A stretch of 34,844 nt of DNA from positions 1 to 34,844 of the forward strand of contig CAJAHV010000171.1 in assembly GCA_903939555.1 (NCBI GenBank), read 5' to 3'. Positions within the stretch are counted from its first letter, which is position 1; the number at the start of each line of letters is the position of its first letter. A program made the position numbers and the translations under genes. This DNA is from an uncultured Alphaproteobacteria bacterium (GTDB taxonomy: Bacteria > Pseudomonadota > Alphaproteobacteria > Sphingomonadales > Sphingomonadaceae). Shown here piece by piece: positions 25,820-34,844 of this stretch. The notes beneath the pieces are model-generated. The model did no database searches and was not told where the DNA came from. It worked only from the letters and a program-made list of their open reading frames with translations.

Positions 25820-26443
25820 ATGAGCGGCATTGACGACGATGATTATGGTGGCGGCCACCCGGCGTTGCGTATCGAGCCAATTCCGGCCGCCGAGGCCGAG
25901 GCGGCAGTGCGTACCCTCATCCGCTGGGCGGGAGACGATCCCGATCGGGAAGGCCTGCTCGACACGCCGGGGCGGGTGACGCGGGCCTATCGCGAATATT
26001 TCCGCGGTTATCAGCAAGACCCGGGCGTGCATTTGGCGACGACCTTCGGCGAAGTCGGCGGCTATGACGAGATCGTCATCCTGCGCGATATCCCGTTCCA
26101 GTCGCATTGCGAACATCACATGGCGCCGATCATCGGCAAGGCGCACATCGCCTATCTGCCTCGAAAGCGTGTTGTCGGCATCTCCAAGCTGGCGCGCGTG
26201 CTGCACGGCTTTGCCAAGCGCATGCAGGTGCAGGAAAGGCTGACCGCCGAAGTCGCCGATTGCATCCAGAAGCATCTCGATCCGGTCGGCGTCGCCGTCG
26301 TCATCGAAGCAAGCCATGCCTGCATGAGCGCGCGCGGCGTGATGACCCAAGGCGTGACGATGACCACCAGCCGCATGATGGGCGTGTTCCGCGAGGACGA
26401 CCGCAGCCGCAAGGAAGTGCTGGCGCTGATGGGGCGCGGCTGA
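25820..26443 (+). CDS. folE: GTP cyclohydrolase I
   Basis: First step of tetrahydrofolate synthesis: GTP to 7,8-dihydroneopterin triphosphate. The 207-residue product has the zinc and active-site motifs SHCEHHMAPIIGKAHIAYLP, VVGISKLARVLHGFAKRMQVQERLT and ASHACMSARGV, in family order. ATG 25820 has GGGGAG upstream and gives MSGIDDDDYGG. The track start (25760) adds 20 unlikely residues. It follows typA by about 100 bases with no clear terminator between them. Confidence 0.95.
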   Translation: MSGIDDDDYGGGHPALRIEPIPAAEAEAAVRTLIRWAGDDPDREGLLDTPGRVTRAYREYFRGYQQDPGVHLATTFGEVGGYDEIVILRDIPFQSHCEHHMAPIIGKAHIAYLPRKRVVGISKLARVLHGFAKRMQVQERLTAEVADCIQKHLDPVGVAVVIEASHACMSARGVMTQGVTMTTSRMMGVFREDDRSRKEVLALMGRG

Positions 26444-26464
26444 GGGCTGGCGCGTAAACCCGGC

Positions 26465-26493
26465 TTAACAAGACCGCTGCGGTAGCCTATAGA
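26465..26493 (+). promoter_or_regulatory. Sigma70-type promoter for the PuuD-like gene
   Basis: TTAACA (26465-26470), 17 bases, TATAGA (26488-26493). Transcription would start near 26500, about 24 bases before the ATG, and the short leader carries AAAAGGG as ribosome-binding site. Confidence 0.55.
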
Positions 26494-26523
26494 CGAACGG
26501 ACAGGTTCAAAAGGGCACGCGAC

Positions 26524-27111
26524 ATGGTCAATATTCTGGGCAATCTCAACCGGGCACTGCTGCTCGGCGGCACACTGCTGGTGCTGGTCATCGCCATCCT
26601 CAATGGCGGCGACATTATGACCAATGGCAACTGGCTCAACGCCTTTCTGCGTTTCGTCCATGCCGTGGTCGGCGTCCTCTGGATCGGCCTGCTCTATTAT
26701 TTCAACTTCGTGCAGATTCCCACCATGCCCAAGGTGCCCGCCGAACTGAAACCAGCGGTCGGCAAGTATATCGCTCCCGAAGCGCTGTTCTGGTTCCGCT
26801 GGTCGGCGCTGGCGACGCTGGTGATCGGCATCGCCATCGCAGGCGCGCCGCCAAACCTCTATCTGGTTCAGGCGCTGACCTTCCAGGAAGGTTTCCGCAA
26901 CATCGGCCTCGGCATGTGGCTCGGCATCATCATGGCCGCCAACGTCTGGATGTTCATCTGGCCGGCGCAGAAGATCGCCTTGGGCATCGTCGATGGCACG
27001 CCGGATGAAAAGGCCGCCGCCGCCAAGAAGGCGATGTTGTTCAGCCGCACCAATTTCGTGCTCAGCTTTCCGATGCTCTATTGCATGGTGACGCGCGGCG
27101 TTCTGGGCTAA
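26524..27111 (+). CDS. PuuD-like (urate oxidase N-terminal domain) membrane protein
   Basis: A 195-residue inner-membrane protein with about four or five hydrophobic segments, matching the membrane domain seen in PuuD: WLNAFLRFVHAVVGVLWIGLLYYFNFVQIPTMPKVPAELKPAVGKYIAPEALFWFRWSALATLVIG and IGLGMWLGIIMAANVWMFIWPAQ. Intracellular His and aromatic residues could bind haem (inference). The cytochrome c domain found in full PuuD is missing, and no purine-catabolism genes are nearby, so a urate role is not supported. It has its own predicted promoter. Confidence 0.8.
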   Translation: MVNILGNLNRALLLGGTLLVLVIAILNGGDIMTNGNWLNAFLRFVHAVVGVLWIGLLYYFNFVQIPTMPKVPAELKPAVGKYIAPEALFWFRWSALATLVIGIAIAGAPPNLYLVQALTFQEGFRNIGLGMWLGIIMAANVWMFIWPAQKIALGIVDGTPDEKAAAAKKAMLFSRTNFVLSFPMLYCMVTRGVLG

Positions 27112-27183
27112 ACTGCTCGGGCAGACGTTTTCCGGGGGGCACGTCGCGCTGGCGTGCTGTGCCTCTACCCGGAGTTTTGCCCG

Positions 27184-28056
27184 ATGACCCAGAGTTTCGT
27201 CGCCGTCGACTGGGGATCTACCAACCGTCGTATTTTCCACATCGCCGCTGATGGCCGCGTTATCAGCCGCAGCAACGACGATCGCGGCCTGCGCGCCATC
27301 ACCGACTTTCCGGCCGAAATCGACCGGTTGCGAAGCAATGCCGGGGCGCTGCCGCTATTGCTGGCCGGCACGATCGGGTCGAACCGCGGTTGGGTGGAAG
27401 TGCCTTATGTGCCAGCCCCGGCGCGGCTGGCCGACGTCGCTGTCGGCGTGTTGCAGGTAGCTGACGGCGTCGCCATCGTCCCCGGCGTGTCGTTTGCCGA
27501 TCCGCTACGGCCCGATGTGATGCGCGGTGAAGAGGTGCAGGTTCTGGGCGCGCTGGCGCTGGGCTTGATCGACGACGGGCTTGTCTGTCTGCCGGGCACC
27601 CACAGCAAATGGGTAGCGGTCAACGACGGCGCCATCGCTTCGTTTCGCACTGTCATGACCGGCGACATCTTTGCCGCGTTGCAAAGCGCCTCCGTCCTCG
27701 CTGATCTTCTTGTCGATGTCCCGGCCTGCGACGGCGTGTTCGCGCTCGGTGTCGACCATGGGCTCGAGACCAATGATCTGACCGCTGAATTGTTCACTAC
27801 CCGCGCTCGCGTGCTGACGGCGGGGATGACCCGCGCTGACGCCGCCAGCCGCATATCGGGGCTGTTGATCGGCGCCGATGTTCGGATCGGACTCGGCCAT
27901 CGTCGCGCCGATGTCGTACCGTTGATCGGCACATCCGGCTTGTGCGAACGCTTTGCGCTGGCGCTGCAGCGCGCCGGGCGCGAAGCGATGATCATCGATG
28001 GCGACACCGTTTTCGTCGCCGGCGCCAGCGCCATCATGAAGGAGCTTGCCACATGA
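27184..28056 (+). CDS. dgoK: 2-dehydro-3-deoxygalactonokinase
   Basis: Phosphorylates 2-dehydro-3-deoxy-galactonate (KDGal) to its 6-phosphate in the De Ley-Doudoroff galactonate pathway. The 290-residue product has the DgoK N terminus FVAVDWGSTNRRIF, the GTIGSNRGW segment, VMRGEEVQVLGAL, LPGTHSKWV and the VMTGDIFAAL motif, all typical of the family. ATG 27184 has CGGAG upstream. The track start (27154) is less likely. Its stop overlaps the aldolase start by four bases, so the two steps are made together. No galactonate dehydratase or transporter gene is in view. Confidence 0.92.
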   Translation: MTQSFVAVDWGSTNRRIFHIAADGRVISRSNDDRGLRAITDFPAEIDRLRSNAGALPLLLAGTIGSNRGWVEVPYVPAPARLADVAVGVLQVADGVAIVPGVSFADPLRPDVMRGEEVQVLGALALGLIDDGLVCLPGTHSKWVAVNDGAIASFRTVMTGDIFAALQSASVLADLLVDVPACDGVFALGVDHGLETNDLTAELFTTRARVLTAGMTRADAASRISGLLIGADVRIGLGHRRADVVPLIGTSGLCERFALALQRAGREAMIIDGDTVFVAGASAIMKELAT

Positions 28057-28694
28057 CCAGCGCCTCCGGCGATCTTGTCCGTCACCTCGCCGCCTGCCCG
28101 CTGGTCGCGGTGCTGCGCGGCATCACACCCGGCGAAGTCACTGCGGTTGGCGCCGCGCTGCTCGGTGCCGGCATCCGCGTCATCGAGGTGCCGCTGAACT
28201 CTCCCGAGCCATTCGAATCGATCGCCCGCCTTTGCGATCTTACCGGCGACGATGCGCTGGTCGGCGCCGGCACTGTCCTCGATGTGCCCGGTGTCGAGCG
28301 TGTCGCGGCGGCCGGTGGCCGGCTGGTGGTATCGCCGTCGACCGACCCTGAAGTCATCGCCGCGACCGTGGCGCTCGGTATGGCGTCACTGCCGGGCTTC
28401 TTCACGCCGAGTGAAGCCTTTGCCGCGCTGCGGGCCGGTGCGCATGGCCTCAAGTTTTTTCCTGCCGAAGCTGGTTCTCCTCCCGTTCTGCGGGCGTTGA
28501 AGGCAGTGCTGCCACGGGGTGTACCTGTACTCGCGGTGGGCGGCATGACGCCGGACGGTATCGCCGCCTGGGCTGCTGCCGGCGCTGATGGCTTTGGCTT
28601 GGGGGCCTCGCTTTACAAGCCGGGGATGAACGCCGAGGCAGTGGGTGCCATGGCGGCACGCTTCGTGGCGGCGGTCAGACCTTCAAAGGGTTGA
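28053..28694 (+). CDS. dgoA: 2-dehydro-3-deoxy-6-phosphogalactonate aldolase
   Basis: Splits KDPGal to pyruvate and glyceraldehyde 3-phosphate. The 213-residue class I aldolase has PLVAVLRGITPGEV, IRVIEVPLNSPEPF (catalytic Glu), LVGAGTVLD, PGFFTPSEAF, GLKFFPAE with the Schiff-base Lys, and AVGGMTPDGIAAWAAAGADGFGLGASLY. The paired kinase favours DgoA over the KDPG aldolase Eda, though the folds are the same. The start is ATG 28053, inside the dgoK stop. The track's 27942 start reads through dgoK out of frame. The last 20 bases overlap the convergent gene. Confidence 0.92.
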   Translation: MTSASGDLVRHLAACPLVAVLRGITPGEVTAVGAALLGAGIRVIEVPLNSPEPFESIARLCDLTGDDALVGAGTVLDVPGVERVAAAGGRLVVSPSTDPEVIAATVALGMASLPGFFTPSEAFAALRAGAHGLKFFPAEAGSPPVLRALKAVLPRGVPVLAVGGMTPDGIAAWAAAGADGFGLGASLYKPGMNAEAVGAMAARFVAAVRPSKG

Positions 28695-29052
28695 CCATGA
28701 CCCCGGTTTGCGGAGCACAATCGGGCAGTTCGGCATAGCTGGCGCGGCGGCCATCGCGGCTGATCCAGACCCGCAACGACGCGGCTTGCGGGCACAGGCG
28801 ATAGCGCCAGCGGAACTCCCAGCCATCGGCCCATATCCGGTCCTCGCGCGCCGCGAAGTCACGCAGCGGATCGCCGCTGCGACGGTGATATTGCACCAGC
28901 AACTGGTCGGCGATGCTTGCCGCGGCCTTGGCGTCGATATCCGGGTGGTAAAGGCTGATGCTGATCAGCGCCGCCAGCGCCAGCGCGATGCCAATCAGGA
29001 GCTTGCGGGTGCGGGTCATGCCCGGTTGGACGAAGGTTTCCACGCCGGTCAT
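28675..29052 (-). CDS. Membrane-anchored hypothetical protein
   Basis: A 125-residue protein with one N-terminal hydrophobic segment (KLLIGIALALAALISISLY, about residues 17-35) after a short basic stretch, so it is probably an anchored periplasmic protein. The rest is polar, with two cysteines (YRLCPQ, LPDCAPQ). No family is recognised. ATG 29052 overlaps the aldehyde dehydrogenase stop by four bases. ATG 29019 is another possible start. It overlaps the aldolase gene tail-to-tail by 20 bases. Confidence 0.65.
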   Translation of the reverse strand: MTGVETFVQPGMTRTRKLLIGIALALAALISISLYHPDIDAKAAASIADQLLVQYHRRSGDPLRDFAAREDRIWADGWEFRWRYRLCPQAASLRVWISRDGRRASYAELPDCAPQTGVMVNPLKV

Positions 29053-29963
29053 CCGCGCTCGGCATAAGCGGCAAGCGGCAAGGGCGCACCTGTCTGGCGC
29101 AACAATGCCTGGCGGCGGAAGAACCTCTGCCGCCCCGATGCTCCCATTCGCGACGGTCCCAGCCCAGACAGGCCGAACGCGCCGGTGTTGGCCGCTGCCA
29201 CAGGGTTGGCGCTGGCCAGCACCAACATCGGGTCCTTGCCGCCCAATTCAGGGTTGACCGGAATGAAAGCGCGCGCCGCTGATTCGCCAACCTTGCGGCC
29301 GGTGGCAACCGAGCCGGCAAAGGCGATGAAGTCGACAATGTCGACCAGCGCCGCGCCAGTGTCGCCATCGCTTTCGATGACGGCGAAAACACTTGCCAGC
29401 GCCGGCACGCTGGCGATGGCCTGCATCAGCGAGCGAATGAAACGCGGCGTGATTTCCGATGGATTGACGATGACGGCGCAGCCCGCCTCCAACGCCGGGA
29501 TGGCATCGATCAGCATCAGCTTCAGCGTCAGCGGACAATTCCATGGGCTGATGACACCGACCAGCGGATAAGGATGCAGCCGTGTCGAGGACGTGATCGA
29601 CGCGACGGCGGTCGGCATGCGCTGCGATTCGACGCCGTTGACCAGCCCGGACGCGTCGCGGCTCCAGCACGCTAGCATGGCTTTGATCCCGTCCAGTTCG
29701 ACGCGTGCAATCGTGCGGCGGCCGGTATCCTGGCTGAGTGTCGCCATGATCGCATCGGCATGGTCATTCAATGCCGCAATAAAGGCCCCCAGCGCCTCGA
29801 GCCGCGCCGCCAACGACAATCCTGCCCAATCAGGTTGCGCCGCCCTCAGTCGGGTTGCCAGCGCCGCCACGGCGGTCGAATCGAGCGGTTCGATGCGATA
29901 ATCGTCAATACCGGTACGCGGATTGGCGACAGCAAGCGAGCGGGAGAGCGGAGCGGACGCCAT
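29049..29963 (-). pseudogene. Aldehyde dehydrogenase with internal in-frame deletion (catalytic Cys lost)
   Basis: A 304-residue product against ~480 for the family. Residues 1 to ~255 match the ALDH N-terminal half: PLVGVISPWNCPLTLKL, NPSEITPRF, the NAD-binding FAGSVATGRKV and the Glu motif ELGGKDPMLV. It then jumps at about ASANPVAAANTG to a normal ALDH C terminus, AFGLSGLGPSRMGASGRQRFFRRQALLRQTG. The missing ~170-180 residues include the catalytic Cys (about position 302 in the family). The frame is kept, so a protein could still be made, but it should not oxidise aldehydes. The joint is near bases 29180-29200. Confidence 0.8.
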
Positions 29964-30074
29964 AACGGTGACACTCTAGCTGCCCGGATGCTCTCGTGCG
30001 AGAGGGCAATGGGCGCCGAGACGCAGCAAAGTGCGCCGCTGGGCGCTGTGGCGGCCGCGTCGTGCAGCGCTGCG

Positions 30075-30103
30075 TTGACAGGCGGGCCACCTTGCCCTAT
30101 CGC
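30075..30103 (+). promoter_or_regulatory. Sigma70-type promoter for rplU-rpmA
   Basis: Perfect TTGACA (30075-30080), 17 bases, then TATCGC (30098-30103). The leader before rplU would be about 62 bases. The rest of the 29964-30171 gap shows no gene. Confidence 0.6.
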
Positions 30104-30171
30104 CCCGCCTTCGCACCGGCTGGTCTTCCGAGTCCCGCTGTTCACGAGATTTGCATTCAAGGTTTCTAACG

Positions 30172-30459
30172 ATGTTCGCAGTTGTGCGCACCGGCGGCAA
30201 ACAATATCGGGTCGCCACCGATGACACGATCCTGGTCGAAAAGATCGAGGGTGAAGCCGGCGCGAGCGTAACGCTCGAAACGCTGATGTCCGGCGATGCC
30301 GGCACAATCACCCAGGGTGGCAGCGTTACCGCTACGATCGTCGCACAGACGAAGGCCGACAAGGTCATCATTTTCAAGAAGCGTCGTCGTCACAACTATC
30401 GTCGCAAGAACGGTCATCGCCAGCAGTTGACCGTGCTCAAGATCACCTCAGTAGGCTAA
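30172..30459 (+). CDS. rplU: 50S ribosomal protein L21
   Basis: Large-subunit ribosomal protein that binds 23S rRNA. The 95-residue product has the L21 pattern [14 protein letters not shown] at the N terminus and [27 protein letters not shown] at the basic C terminus. ATG 30172 gives the standard MFAVV start. The track start (30151) adds seven residues. AAGG lies upstream. It is followed by rpmA after six bases, the usual pair. Confidence 0.97.
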   Translation: MFAVVRTGGKQYRVATDDTILVEKIEGEAGASVTLETLMSGDAGTITQGGSVTATIVAQTKADKVIIFKKRRRHNYRRKNGHRQQLTVLKITSVG

Positions 30460-30465
30460 GGTACC

Positions 30466-30741
30466 ATGGCACATAAGAAAGCAGGCGGTTCATCGCGCAA
30501 CGGTCGTGATTCGGCCGGTCGTCGCCTTGGCGTGAAGCGTTTTGGCGGGCAGGAACTGCTTGCCGGCACCATCATCATTCGCCAGCGTGGCACCCGGGTT
30601 CACCCCGGCCGCAACGTCGGCCTCGGCAAGGATCACACCCTGTTCGCCACTGCGCATGGTGTGGTCGTGTTTCATGAAGGCAAGCTGGGTCGCAAGTACG
30701 TCAGCGTCGACCCACGCCCGGAAGCCATTGCGGCTGAATAA
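30466..30741 (+). CDS. rpmA: 50S ribosomal protein L27
   Basis: Large-subunit protein whose N-terminal tail reaches the peptidyl-transferase centre. The 91-residue product has the classic [16 protein letters not shown] start, LGVKRFGGQ and [22 protein letters not shown]. There is no cleavable N-terminal extension of the Firmicutes type. Confidence 0.98.
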   Translation: MAHKKAGGSSRNGRDSAGRRLGVKRFGGQELLAGTIIIRQRGTRVHPGRNVGLGKDHTLFATAHGVVVFHEGKLGRKYVSVDPRPEAIAAE

Positions 30742-30774
30742 GCCCGTCCGGACTTCGCCTTTTGCGTTTCGATT

Positions 30775-30804
30775 GGGGGAGCCGGGCGACTGGCTCCCCC
30801 TTTT
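30775..30804 (+). terminator. Rho-independent terminator after rpmA
   Basis: GGGGGAGCC, an 8-base loop, GGCTCCCCC, then TTTT. It is a perfect 9-bp GC stem, 33 bases after rpmA and only 20 bases before obgE. It should end most ribosomal-protein transcription while letting some through to obgE. Confidence 0.85.
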
Positions 30805-30811
30805 CGTTTGA

Positions 30812-32993
<2,182 letters not shown>

Positions 32994-32997
<4 letters not shown>

Positions 32998-34244
32998 GCC
33001 CGCAAACGAGCATCGCCACCATAGCGCGGTCGGCACGCGCGGCGGTTGCGGGGCTGGCGCAGGCGCCTGCCGGGCAGAAGGCGCTGGCGATCAGCACGGC
33101 GGCGCAGGCCATTCGCGCCCGGTCGAGCGCGCTGATTGCGGCCAATGCCGATGATGTCACGGCGGCGCGGGCGGCAGGTATTTCGGCGGCGTTGATCGAC
33201 CGGCTGGCGCTTGATGCCGGGCGCGTGGAAGCGATTGCGGCGGGTCTCGACACGGTCGCGGGGCTGCCGGACCCGGTCGGGGAGGTCATCAAGTGCTGGG
33301 AAACCGGCAATGGCCTGCACTTCGAACGGGTGCGCGTGCCGCTCGGGGTGATCGGCATCATCTATGAAAGCCGGCCCGGGGTGACCGCCGATGCGGCGGC
33401 ACTGTGCCTGATGGCGGGCAATGCGTGTCTGTTGCGTGGCGGTTCCGAGGCGGCGCGGTCGAACATGGTGCTGCTGGAATGCGTCGGCGAAGGGTTGCGG
33501 GCGGCGGGTTTGCCGGCGGCGGCGGTGCAATTGGTGCCGGCCGGCGACCGCGCGCTGGTCGGTGCGATGCTGGCAGCGCACGGTTTGATCGATGTCATCA
33601 TCCCGCGTGGCGGCAAGGGGCTGGTGGCGCGGGTCCAAGCCGAGGCGCGGGTGCCGGTGCTGGCGCATCTGGATGGCATCAATCATGTCTATGTCGATGC
33701 GTCGGCGGAGCCGGCGATGGCGGCGGCGATTGTCGTCAATTCCAAGTTGCGGCGCACCGCGGTGTGCGGGGCAATGGAGACATTGCTGATCGACCGGGCC
33801 GCAGCCCCGGCGCTGGCGCAGGCAGTGCTGGCGGCGCTTGTCGATGCCGGTTGCGAAGTACGCGGCGACGTGGCGGCGCTGGAGCCGCGTGCGGTGCCGG
33901 CACCGGCCGGTGCCTTTGATACCGAATATCTCGATGCCATCGCCTCGGTGGCGCTGGTCGATGGTGTCGAAGGGGCCATCGCGCATATCGCGCAGCATGG
34001 TTCGGCGCATACCGATGCGATTGTCGCGGGCGATGCGGTGGTGGCGGAACGCTTTCTGGCGGCGGTCGACAGTGCCATCGTGCTGTGGAATGCCTCCACC
34101 CAGTTCGCCGATGGCGGCGAATTCGGCTTCGGTGCCGAAATCGGCATCGCCACCGGCCGGCTGCATGCGCGCGGCCCGGTAGCGCTTGAAGGGCTGACGA
34201 TCTACAAGACGCGGGTCACCGGCACCGGCCAGGTGCGGCCCTGA
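32994..34244 (+). CDS. proA: Gamma-glutamyl phosphate reductase
   Basis: Second step of proline synthesis: reduces glutamyl 5-phosphate to the semialdehyde with NADPH. The 416-residue ALDH-fold protein has the signatures [49 protein letters not shown]-like [31 protein letters not shown] with the catalytic Cys, and [35 protein letters not shown]. Start GTG 32994 sits inside the proB stop (GTGA). The stop TGA overlaps a CTG that seems to be the nadD start. Confidence 0.96.
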
Positions 34245-34844
34245 AACGCGTCGGCCTGCTCGGCGGCTCGTTCAACCCGGCACATGCCGGGCACCGCCAT
34301 ATCAGCCTGGAGGCGATGCGCTTGCTCGGGCTGGATGAGGTCTGGTGGCTGGTCAGCCCGCAAAATCCGTTGAAATCCACCGCTGGCATGGCGCCGCTGG
34401 CGGCACGATTGGGCTCGGCGCGGGCGATGGCGCGGCATCCGCGCATCCGGCCGATGGCGATAGAGGCCGAAATCGGCACGCGCTTTGCCGTCGATACAGT
34501 GGCGTCGCTGCGCCGGCGCTGGCCCAATACGGCGTTCATCTGGTTGATGGGTGCCGATATTCTGCCCGAATTGCACCGCTGGCACCGCTGGCGCGCCTTT
34601 GCACAGGGCGTGCCGATTGCCGTTTTGGCGCGTCCGCGCTATATGGGGACTGCTCTGGTATCGCCCGCAATGGCGTGGCTGGGGCGCTGGCGGCGGCCTT
34701 TGGGGTCGATTCGCGATTGGACGCGCTGGCCATTGCCGGCAATCATCGTCCTGTCGATCCGCCAGACGCCCTTGTCGGCGACGGCGATTCGCGCCGCCGA
34801 TCCTGATTGGGCGCAGCAATTCATGCCGGCAGCCACCGGCAACC
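34241..34844 (+). CDS. nadD: Nicotinate-nucleotide adenylyltransferase, 3' end outside window, CTG start
   Basis: Adenylylates nicotinate mononucleotide in NAD synthesis. The frame, not in the ORF track because it is open at the window edge, reads [21 protein letters not shown] (nucleotidyl-transferase GGSFNP and HxGH), [33 protein letters not shown] and a C-terminal [13 protein letters not shown]. The frame is closed by TGA at 34187-34189, and no ATG, GTG or TTG lies between there and the conserved N terminus. The only reasonable start is CTG 34241, overlapping the proA stop (CTGA). AGGTG lies 5 bases upstream. About 201 codons are visible. Confidence 0.9.
   Translation, partial: MKRVGLLGGSFNPAHAGHRHISLEAMRLLGLDEVWWLVSPQNPLKSTAGMAPLAARLGSARAMARHPRIRPMAIEAEIGTRFAVDTVASLRRRWPNTAFIWLMGADILPELHRWHRWRAFAQGVPIAVLARPRYMGTALVSPAMAWLGRWRRPLGSIRDWTRWPLPAIIVLSIRQTPLSATAIRAADPDWAQQFMPAATGN

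Noticed and set aside
23811-25880. 689-codon ORF on the minus strand across typA
   Set aside because: It is antisense to a complete, strongly conserved typA. Its product is a low-pattern Arg/Asp/His-rich sequence typical of GC-rich shadow frames.

Overview
The window is a GC-rich chromosomal segment of an alphaproteobacterium, most likely from the Sphingomonadales. This rests on the many conserved core genes, their tight start/stop overlaps, a sphingomonad-style TonB-dependent receptor, a bacterial SWIB protein, and a ubiquinol-cytochrome c chaperone next to a YceD (DUF177) gene. I assigned the lineage from gene content and order, not from a search. No tRNA, rRNA, CRISPR array, prophage or intact insertion sequence was seen.

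Layout. Bases 1-5433 carry core metabolism: the 3' end of metK, trmB, accA, a MutT-type Nudix gene and prs. A flavin monooxygenase gene lies between metK and trmB on the opposite strand. Bases 5440-8357 carry a small secreted protein and a coupled alr-mlaE-mlaF set. Bases 8358-8866 hold no convincing gene. Bases 8867-15647 are a minus-strand accessory block: a methyltransferase / small helical protein / SWIB operon ending in a clear terminator, an N-terminally truncated nitrilase-family gene, an MFS transporter and a TonB-dependent receptor. Bases 15753-18477 hold a DUF1330-like protein, a membrane protein, bamE, the cytochrome bc1 chaperone and yceD. Bases 18708-23736 are an envelope operon on the minus strand (rodZ-like, cpoB, tilS, ftsH). 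Bases 23883-29963 hold typA, folE, a PuuD-like membrane protein, a KDGal kinase / KDPGal aldolase pair, a membrane-anchored protein and an aldehyde dehydrogenase with an internal deletion. Bases 30075-34844 are the conserved rplU-rpmA-obgE-proB-proA-nadD block.

How they work together. Most genes are housekeeping: translation (rplU, rpmA, typA, obgE, tilS, trmB), envelope (accA, alr, mlaEF, bamE, cpoB, ftsH) and biosynthesis (prs, proBA, folE, nadD). The main accessory signal is a pair of perfect FNR/FixK-type boxes (TTGAT-N4-ATCAA), one upstream of the flavin monooxygenase and one upstream of the methyltransferase-SWIB operon. They suggest a small oxygen- or redox-responsive regulon. Two accessory genes look decayed: the nitrilase lacks its N-terminal half, and the aldehyde dehydrogenase has lost its catalytic-cysteine region in frame. 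The nadD gene has no ATG, GTG or TTG available and appears to start at a CTG overlapping the proA stop codon.
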